Notes under the pieces: model-generated
What the model saw: only the letters and a program-made list of their open reading frames with translations
Databases searched by the model: none
Told to the model about the DNA's origin: nothing
Position numbers and translations under genes: made by a program
Shown: positions 60,901 through 64,000 of the stretch, one piece after another
Layout: each line of letters starts with the position of its first letter
Numbering within the stretch: position 1 is the first letter of the stretch
Assembly: GCF_016086655.4 (NCBI RefSeq)
Contig: NC_052136.2
Span: forward strand, 17,112,001 to 17,176,000
DNA from: Lepeophtheirus salmonis
Taxonomy: Eukaryota; Arthropoda; Copepoda; Siphonostomatoida; Caligidae
Direction: 5' to 3'
DNA length: 64,000 nt

Positions 60901-63285
60901 ATATTACTATTTCATAAAAGCTAAAATCCTTTATTCTCTACTAAAGGTGATGGTTTAATTCAAGAAAAGGAACTTCAGCATGTCATGCGAGCCTGTATGG
61001 ATGAAAATGGAATGACGTTTGATGAGAACGAAGTAGATGAACTCACGGGTGCACTTTTTACTGATGCTCTGATTGAGGGTCAGAATGGAATTACATTTGA
61101 GGCTCTTAAAGCTCAGCTAACAAAACATGAAGGTCTACTTCAGAATCTTTCCATCTCTATTGATCGCTGGTTGGTTCCACCAAAGCCAAATAAAAAAAAT
61201 AATTTTTTAGGGAGTGGGGGATGTTTCCCGCATCAGCTCTCAGGACCCTATATCAGAAATAATTTACAGTTTTTGTCATTCTACATTGCGTACATAGCTA
61301 TCAGTGTTGCTTTATTACTCACTCGATCTCATACATATTGGGAGGCCAAAGAATTAGATGGATCCAGAAATTGGTATACCATCATTGCACGAGCCTCTGG
61401 TGAGTTAGGGCACTTTATATCATTTATTATATTTTTTTCAAATTCCTCTATTCCAGGTCAAGTTCTAAACTTCAATTCCATGCTTGTGCTCCTCGTCATG
61501 TGTCGTACCTCCATTACTAAGCTCCGTGAAGTAGGAAGCTCAATCATTCTTCCTCTGGATAAACACATTTATTTCCATAAAATTATTGGTCGCTTTATTT
61601 TTGTATACAGTATTATCCATACTCTTATGCATCTCATCAATTTCGCGGTGAATGTCACACCGGATCCAGTAACTTATTTAATCGTGAATAATATAACCCC
61701 AGAGGCCATGAATCCCCCTCCAAGAAATGGAAGTTATTCATTTTCAGATTGGATTTTTACGAGTTCTCCAGGACTTTTTGGACTCACTGGAGGATTAGCG
61801 AATCCTACAGGAGTCGCTCTCATTGTAATTCTCTCTATTATGATCCTATGTTCCATGACATGGGTACGAAAAGGAGGATATTTTGAGGTGAGGGTTAAAT
61901 TTGCGGAATTATGTACAACGTACATACATTTGTATATGAATTTTTTTCCCCTCCAGATCTTTTATTGGTCCCATTTACTCTACATCCTCTATTGGATCCT
62001 TCTCATCCTCCACGGACCCAACTTTTGGAAATGGTTTATTTTTCCTGCAATCCTCTTTGCAGCCGAGAAAGTCTATCGAGTATTCAATTCCCTATCACAA
62101 AAAGGTAAAACCTGGGTCTCAACAGGAATAATCCTTCCGTCCAAAGTGGTTAGTCTTGTAATCAAGAGACCCCCAAGCTTTGGATTCCAGCCTGGAGATT
62201 ATATCTTCATCAATATACCATCTATTGCCATGTTTGAATGGCATCCCTTTACTATATCAAGTGCCCCAGAACAGTCGGATGTCGTCACACTACATATCCG
62301 AGTAGTGGGTCAATGGACACGGCGACTATATGAGTACTTTGAGCAGGAACAAAAACGGCTGGAGGTCCAGATTCAAGGAGGAAGAGCAGAGGATCCCTAC
62401 ACTACCTATGAGAGGATACAAAGTTCTCTAGCTCATGCTACAGAAAGAGTGCGGAAAACATCCACTTCATTGCTTTCAACGACAAAGCGTTTAGAAGAGA
62501 ATAATAATATACATAGTACAAGGGGATCGGCGGATTTGGAGAAGAGGATCAAGGAGAGGATTCAACGAAGAGAAGAACTAATGAGGTAAGATGTATACAG
62601 ATATATTTTACAGAAGTCGTTTTTATCCGTAAGGGTGGATTTAGATAGTATGTTGTTATCTATTAACGCATTTCTTTTATGAAATGAACTGGCCTAAGTA
62701 ACATAAGGGTGGACGATCACTAACAATGTAGGTCATTTTTTTAATCAATAAATCTACCTATGCATGGGGTGGTACAAGTGAAAATGATCTGAGTGTTATC
62801 ATTTGCCCAAAGATATATTTTAAGTCAAACTAAAAATAGGGGAAGAATTATTTCCTGGGTCCATGGTTACTTATAGGTACATATCTACCTATGTATACAT
62901 AAATATAATCATCCACTCTTTATTCCTTAATGACATCCATTTTTCAGTGAGGGAGAAATAGTTACATAAAAAAATGAGTCTCTTTCACAAGGACATGAGT
63001 TCATAATTCAAATTAATTTTTTATAGTAAAGGTAATAACGGAAATTAAAATCTATCAAAAAGCACATTAATTAATTATTTTCGAATTGATACTCTTGATA
63101 TATGTATGTACATTGTATGACAGCTTATTTTGATATTTCCAGACAAAGAGAATCCATGTTGATGAATACAGAGGGTCCTGGAGCACTTGGTGAGCATCAT
63201 TTAGCCCCGGAAATTAAACTTGTTTCAAGAAGTTTTCGTTATATGAGAAGGAAACCGACAATCATATCGTATAAACCACCTGAAG
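48857..63285 (+). CDS. NOX5: EF-hand NADPH oxidase, NOX5-like (partial, eight exons)
   Basis: Join of 48857-48977, 58326-58423, 58692-58812, 59113-59263, 60947-61399, 61457-61887, 61957-62585 and 63143-63285; every junction is GT..AG and phases agree, giving about 715 codons. The family moves electrons from NADPH through FAD and two haems across a membrane to O2, making superoxide under direct Ca2+ control. Visible in order: an EF-like segment (exon 3), a canonical EF loop DKDDNGSISLQE (59146-59181), a second canonical loop DIDGDGLIQEKE split over exons 4/5, a degenerate fourth hand, six hydrophobic helices, histidine pairs H-x13-H (codons at 61576 and 61618) and H-x12-H (61972 and 62011) that would hold the haems, and the FAD motif HPFTISSAPE (about 62242). 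The first exon starts inside a codon, so the 5' end is missing; the last ends in phase 1, so the NADPH-binding part lies outside. Family assignment is secure; membership of exon 1 is less so. Confidence 0.93.
51074..51166 (-). pseudogene. Retroelement-like zinc-knuckle fragment
   Basis: The minus-strand frame reads YSGQLKTCSKCCRTEHFAKS, then YPNKYQKWSD and a stop. C-x2-C-x4-H is intact, but the final Cys is Tyr. Just upstream, in a shifted frame, SILPSIKMYKLDV looks like the preceding segment. The surroundings (49900-51240) contain other minus-strand protein-like pieces, for example WTLISYSQVREYVIRKRLEN near 50350, that I cannot assign. Probably a decayed gag- or ORF1-like sequence. Confidence 0.4.
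52408..52485 (+). repeat. Possible hAT-type transposon end
   Basis: cagggatattcaattaaag followed by aaaaaaggtccagttac and agaggtccggtac resembles the 'cagggatgttcaa...gggccgg' ends of hAT elements. No matching opposite end was found. Confidence 0.35.
53268..53571 (-). pseudogene. DHRS1-like short-chain dehydrogenase pseudogene fragment
   Basis: Minus strand: EKPWVKALEVSSFEMWDSIH, then SVGLRNHYICTSYSAKIMKQ and KSGLIINVDSAGELKYIF. After a frameshift it continues NVAYGVDKEAYDPMAEDWGI and EVLNNNV. It follows the middle of DHRS1, an SDR-family oxidoreductase: VGLR.HY.C, the catalytic Ser in INVDSAG and the Y-x3-K pair (Y-G-V-D-K) are visible. About 100 of roughly 310 residues remain, with one frameshift, an upstream in-frame stop and no intron. 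A retrocopy or truncated duplicate is likely. It lies antisense within the NOX5-like intron 1. Confidence 0.75.
54585..55021. mobile_element. hAT-like MITE, 437 bp
   Basis: Ends tagtgttggttttcgggtct and, inverted, tagtgttgaaacttggtctg are alike. They are flanked by gtacatat (54577-54584) and gtagatat (55022-55029), 7 of 8 matching, as expected for hAT target duplication. No transposase. A 65-codon frame crossing its right end is incidental. Confidence 0.7.
57029..57170 (+). repeat. Dispersed repeat family, copy F
   Basis: It starts gtcagctgttgatttgtctt and includes gggttattagtgttctgaac and ttgttcaactcaaattaaat. It aligns with the first two thirds of the copy at 57455. Confidence 0.5.
57455..57690 (+). 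repeat. Dispersed repeat family, copy B
   Basis: It starts gtcagctgtctatttttcta and includes cccgttattagtatttt, gattcgttaaacttgaatta, aactcttgttaa, ggtaagaattgg and aggaaagattgagagatgca. It is one of the longest copies, about 230 bp. Confidence 0.5.
58326..58423 (+). CDS. NOX5: NOX5-like gene, exon 2 (EF-like segment)
   Basis: Acceptor tttattttag, donor gtatgt. It encodes VPDKLYELVGRETDG followed by an EF-like helix (IVTAEQVMEFI). The loop lacks the acidic residues at positions 1 and 12, so it is probably a structural hand that does not bind calcium. It ends with two bases of a Glu codon completed by the next exon. Confidence 0.8.
58424..58691 (+). other. NOX5: NOX5-like gene, intron 2
   Basis: 268 nt, GT..AG, AT-rich; nothing else seen. 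Confidence 0.8.
58692..58812 (+). CDS. NOX5: NOX5-like gene, exon 3 (EF-hand 1)
   Basis: Acceptor cgtattag, donor gtaagt. It encodes ENLVWLENVFRRSVGGNGE, then IRLEDFKGIV. The helix-loop-helix pattern with Gly at loop position 6 and Ile at position 8 matches the non-canonical first hand typical of NOX5. Ends in phase 0. Confidence 0.88.
58813..59112 (+). other. NOX5: NOX5-like gene, intron 3
   Basis: 300 nt, GT..AG, with A-rich tracts; nothing else seen. Confidence 0.8.
59113..59263 (+). CDS. NOX5: NOX5-like gene, exon 4 (EF-hand 2, start of EF-hand 3)
   Basis: Acceptor ttttttacag, donor gtaaga. It encodes FFVERVFNIF, then a textbook 12-residue calcium loop DKDDNGSISLQE, then DDKIKFLFKVYDID. 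The last four residues open the third EF loop, which exon 5 completes. This is the most diagnostic exon of the regulatory domain. Confidence 0.95.
59264..60946 (+). other. NOX5: NOX5-like gene, intron 4
   Basis: 1683 nt, GT..AG, splitting the third EF loop. It is AT-rich with no second gene or convincing repeat unit. Confidence 0.85.
60947..61399 (+). CDS. NOX5: NOX5-like gene, exon 5 (EF-hands 3-4, TM1)
   Basis: Acceptor ctctactaaag. The first residues complete the third EF loop (GDGLIQEKE). The fourth hand (LIEGQNGITFEA) has Leu at loop position 1, Asn at 6 and Ala at 12, so calcium ligands are missing. Next come the family-typical stretch NLSISIDRWLVPP, a linker and the first hydrophobic helix (LSFYIAYIAISVALLL). 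The exon ends after ARAS plus one base of Gly, at a strong donor gtgagt. Confidence 0.95.
61400..61456 (+). other. NOX5: 57-nt intron in frame with the NOX5-like coding sequence
   Basis: It begins gtgagt and ends attccag. The length is a multiple of three with no in-frame stop, so it reads through as 19 spurious residues. Removing it restores ARASGQVLNFNSM, which fits the second transmembrane segment of NOX proteins; keeping it breaks that segment. Retention cannot be excluded without RNA. Confidence 0.9.
61457..61887 (+). CDS. NOX5: NOX5-like gene, exon 6 (TM2-TM4, first haem histidine pair)
   Basis: It encodes TM2 (NSMLVLLVMCRTS), the conserved LPLDKHIYFHKIIGR segment, and TM3 with the H-x13-H pair that ligates both haems in this family. 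A long extracellular loop follows, with candidate N-glycosylation sites (NVT, NIT, NGS), then TM4 (ALIVILSIMILCS) and the RKGGYFE motif. Ends in phase 0 at gtgagg. Confidence 0.95.
61888..61956 (+). other. NOX5: 69-nt intron in frame with the NOX5-like coding sequence
   Basis: It starts gtgagg and ends ttttcccctccag with a clear pyrimidine tract. It is a multiple of three without a stop and would add 23 residues between GGYFE and IFYWSH. NOX proteins are contiguous at that point, so it should be spliced out. Confidence 0.9.
61957..62585 (+). CDS. NOX5: NOX5-like gene, exon 7 (TM5-TM6, FAD-binding start)
   Basis: It begins IFYWSHLLYILYW with the second haem pair (H-x12-H) and the signature LHGPNFWKW. 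TM6 follows, then the FAD-binding barrel with FQPGDYIFINIP and HPFTISSAPE. After GGRAEDPYTTYE the sequence becomes a long charged, Arg/Lys/Glu-rich linker (TERVRKTS to RIKERIQRREELM), which fits the regulatory insert NOX5 carries before the NADPH site. It ends with two bases of an Arg codon at gtaaga. Confidence 0.95.
62586..63142 (+). other. NOX5: NOX5-like gene, intron 7
   Basis: 557 nt, GT..AG, phase 2. No coding potential or repeat recognised. Confidence 0.8.
63143..63285 (+). CDS. NOX5: NOX5-like gene, exon 8 (linker within the dehydrogenase domain)
   Basis: Acceptor tgatatttccag, donor gtacaa. It continues the basic linker and encodes LVSRSFRYMRRKPTIISY before ending in phase 1 within a Gly codon. 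The pyrophosphate-binding and NADPH motifs are not in the window, so at least one more exon lies downstream. Confidence 0.85.
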
Positions 63286-64000
63286 GTACAAACATTTATA
63301 CATATAATAAATAAACCTCTTTTTATACCTACTCCACATATTTATTTATTTATATTATTTGTCAAGTAGTTGTAGGCAGTACCTACCACTACTTGAAGTA
63401 TATTTAGTAGTAGTATCATAGTAGGATGTTCTAATGAGTCCATACCGTTTAAAAAAATATATGTTTTTAGTGCTACAAGTCACAAGAAAATGAGTCCCTA
63501 CTTTTGAGTGGGGGAGCAATTAGGGGTTTTGAAGACGGAGTATTATGGATCTTTAATTAGTCCGTTGAGAACTCCATGTCTCTTTTCTTGTTAAATCTTA
63601 TATACATACATAGTTGTTGAGTTAACACAAAAACAATATTGAACGCAAATTTAAAAAAAGACAAGTGTTTTATTATTTTTATTTACATCATACGTTATTG
63701 ACATATTTCGCTCTATAAAAGACTTGATATTCTTGAAAATCTCAACTCGTCAAAAAAAAAGAATACAAAGTATAGGTAAGATTATTCATTTGATAAATAA
63801 TGACACTTAATTTGTCCTTGACATGACCCCATTCAAGTAAAGGGTTTTGCATTAACAGCGCTCCCACTTTTTTTTTAAATAAAACGAAAACGGTTTGAGA
63901 TATCGACGATTTCTTTATTTGCCGTTAAAATGCATTCCAGTTAATTGATGAATGAAATTTGATGTTGTTTGAATGACCACCATGTGCACGTTTTACGAAG
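63286..64000 (+). other. NOX5: NOX5-like gene, intron 8 (runs off the window)
   Basis: AT-rich sequence after donor gtacaa. No further acceptor followed by a NOX-like frame was found before the window ends. Confidence 0.7.

Noticed and set aside
60985..62589. A single 534-codon ORF taken as one exon
   Set aside because: It reads through two good introns (61400-61456 and 61888-61956) and past a donor at 62586. The spliced version restores NOX family continuity.
1..64000. CRISPR arrays, operons, bacterial promoters or replication origins
   Set aside because: The spliced gene, low gene density and eukaryotic transposons rule out a prokaryotic reading. No regularly spaced repeat-spacer pattern exists.

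Overview
The window looks like AT-rich nuclear DNA from an arthropod. Gene density is very low, introns have GT..AG ends, mono- and dinucleotide tracts are frequent, and the degraded DNA transposons come from several superfamilies. A crustacean, perhaps a caligid copepod (sea louse), is my best guess. That is inference from texture and protein resemblance, not a database match.

One host gene can be read with confidence. It lies on the + strand at the right end (48857-63285) and is the central part of an EF-hand NADPH oxidase of the NOX5 type. Eight exons with compatible phases give about 715 codons: EF-hands, the six-helix haem core with both histidine pairs, and the start of the FAD domain. 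The 5' exons, the rest of the FAD domain and the NADPH-binding domain are not identified here. The large exon block contains two tiny introns (57 and 69 nt) that are multiples of three and have no stop, so a naive ORF call would translate them.

The rest is mostly repeat-derived or featureless. From left to right: a 79-bp tandem duplication and a perfect hairpin; a P-superfamily transposon with a broken THAP transposase, recognisable TIRs and a candidate 8-bp target duplication (3093-6337); two broken fragments of what I take to be one unclassified multicopy protein family (about 9787-10140 + and 17889-18409 -); an AT-rich region with a 50-bp tandem array (11610-12330); an internally deleted Tc1-like element with two left direct repeats (22525-23385); a hAT-like MITE (24418-24736); a decayed 28S rRNA fragment (30591-30820) beside a fold-back element (30971-31207); a Ginger-like cut-and-paste element with a dead integrase (31251-32779); a gutted mariner-family transposase (38587-39258); and two mariner N-terminal fragments in inverted orientation (47661-48097).

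Intron 1 of the oxidase gene (9.3 kb) holds more debris: a retroelement-like zinc knuckle, a frameshifted DHRS1-like dehydrogenase fragment and a second hAT-like MITE. A dispersed family of about 200-230 bp recurs at least five times across the window.

I see no operon, CRISPR array, tRNA or gene cluster. The most noteworthy items are the in-frame micro-introns, the Ginger element with its Cys-rich tail, the unclassified protein family and the 28S relic.
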